A stretch of DNA of 64,000 bases, taken from assembly GCF_004382825.2 (NCBI RefSeq), contig NZ_SDQO02000003.1:310001-374000 (forward strand). The letters run 5' to 3'. Shown one piece after another: positions 63,675 to 64,000 of the stretch (position 1 is the first letter of the stretch; each line of letters begins with the position of its first letter). The translations under genes were made by a program, and so were the position numbers. A model generated the notes under the pieces. That model was not told the origin of the DNA and searched no databases. It saw only the letters and a program-made list of their open reading frames with translations. Source of the stretch: Corynebacterium silvaticum (GTDB taxonomy: Bacteria; Actinomycetota; Actinomycetes; Mycobacteriales; Mycobacteriaceae).

Positions 63675-63748
63675 AAACCTGCATTTCCATAGACATTGCG
63701 CCCGCAATCATGCCCACACCGCATGATTGTCTATGGAAATGCAGGTTT
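63675..63748. repeat. REPIN-like inverted repeat, copy B
   Basis: Perfect 21-base arms (63675-63695 and 63728-63748) containing the same CCTGCATTTCCATAGAC as copy A, around a 32-base loop. The loop has its own CAATCATGC / GCATGATTG pair (63705-63713 and 63721-63729). Copy B ends in TTTTT on the + strand and AAA on the other side, so it may act as a bidirectional terminator between convergent deoA and ldh. Confidence 0.88.
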
Positions 63749-63770
63749 TTAGCTCCCAAAGCTGATCAGC

Positions 63771-64000
63771 TTAAGCCGGGAAGAACTGCCCCTGAATGTC
63801 ACGCAAGGTATCTGCTGAGTGAGTGAATCGCTCCATCTCATGGTCAGTGAGCTCAAGCTCCACCACTCGGTTGATACCACCACGATTAATCACAGCCGGC
63901 GTGCCAATATAGATATTCTCCTGCCCATATTCGCCCTGTAGGAGAGCCGACACAGGCAACGCAACCTCCTGGTTATGGATTACTGCGCGCGTAATACGGG
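63771..64000 (-). CDS. ldh: L-lactate dehydrogenase, C-terminal part
   Basis: The end of an NAD-dependent L-lactate dehydrogenase, which reduces pyruvate to L-lactate. About 76 codons are visible before the window edge. The frame is open through the edge, reading [18 protein letters not shown] and then [32 protein letters not shown] and the ending DIQGQFFPA. These match the C-terminal strand-helix region of the family; malate dehydrogenase is less likely from [14 protein letters not shown]. The start and the Arg/His active site lie outside. It converges on deoA, with the repeat element between. Confidence 0.88.
   Translation of the reverse strand, partial: RITRAVIHNQEVALPVSALLQGEYGQENIYIGTPAVINRGGINRVVELELTDHEMERFTHSADTLRDIQGQFFPA

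Overview
The window is chromosomal DNA of a mycolic-acid bacterium, almost certainly Corynebacterium and most like the C. diphtheriae / ulcerans / pseudotuberculosis group. The reasons are a full mycolate and arabinogalactan gene set (fadD32, pks13, accD3, two antigen-85-type mycolyltransferases, aftB, ubiA, glfT2, glf), LGFP-repeat surface proteins, an HtaA-type haem-binding domain, an LAxTG surface protein, and a gene order that agrees with what I recall of C. glutamicum (cmpL1 to ldh) and, in pieces, M. tuberculosis. Species cannot be fixed from the sequence alone. Two surface or secreted genes are broken, which suits the pathogenic species.

Layout. 1-5207: trmB (cut by the window edge), an NYN-domain gene, the MmpL3-type exporter cmpL1, a UPF0104-type membrane protein and a small DUF3054-like protein, tightly packed on the + strand. 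5373-6723: a secreted protein stopped by an in-frame amber codon, then a DedA protein. 6793-21796 (- strand): accD3, pks13, fadD32, a cutinase-like esterase, a DUF732-like lipoprotein, mycolyltransferase mytA with LGFP repeats, a GT87-type glycosyltransferase and mytB. 22042-27628 (- strand): aftB, ubiA, a PAP2 phosphatase and glfT2. Together these make mycolic acid, export it as trehalose monomycolate, build galactan and arabinan, and attach the mycolates.

27895-37712: a TPM-like secreted protein, a second PAP2 phosphatase, a frameshifted AT-rich LAxTG adhesin, glpQ, glpT and glf. 37816-43154: an iron-siderophore/cobalamin-type ABC importer, divergent from a large secreted peptidoglycan amidase. 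43230-53511: a HAD phosphatase, an acyltransferase, serS, the GntR/HutC regulator farR, a septum-formation-type protein, a zincin, a phosphoglycerate-mutase-family enzyme, pheA, a short amidase, a CPBP protease-like membrane protein and an LCP ligase (probable lcpB). 53615-56637: a two-gene operon of membrane-anchored surface proteins, one joining an HtaA domain to a propeller-like region. 56898-64000: an alanine/Na+ symporter, a DUF5926-like protein, a cytosolic GDPD, the nucleoside genes nupC-cdd divergent from deoA, and the end of ldh.

Non-coding features include many clear intrinsic terminators, a palindrome over the farR start, a palindrome in the HtaA-gene promoter, and a two-copy inverted-repeat element (arms shared, loops different) that looks like a REPIN. 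I saw no tRNA, rRNA, CRISPR array, IS element or phage gene.
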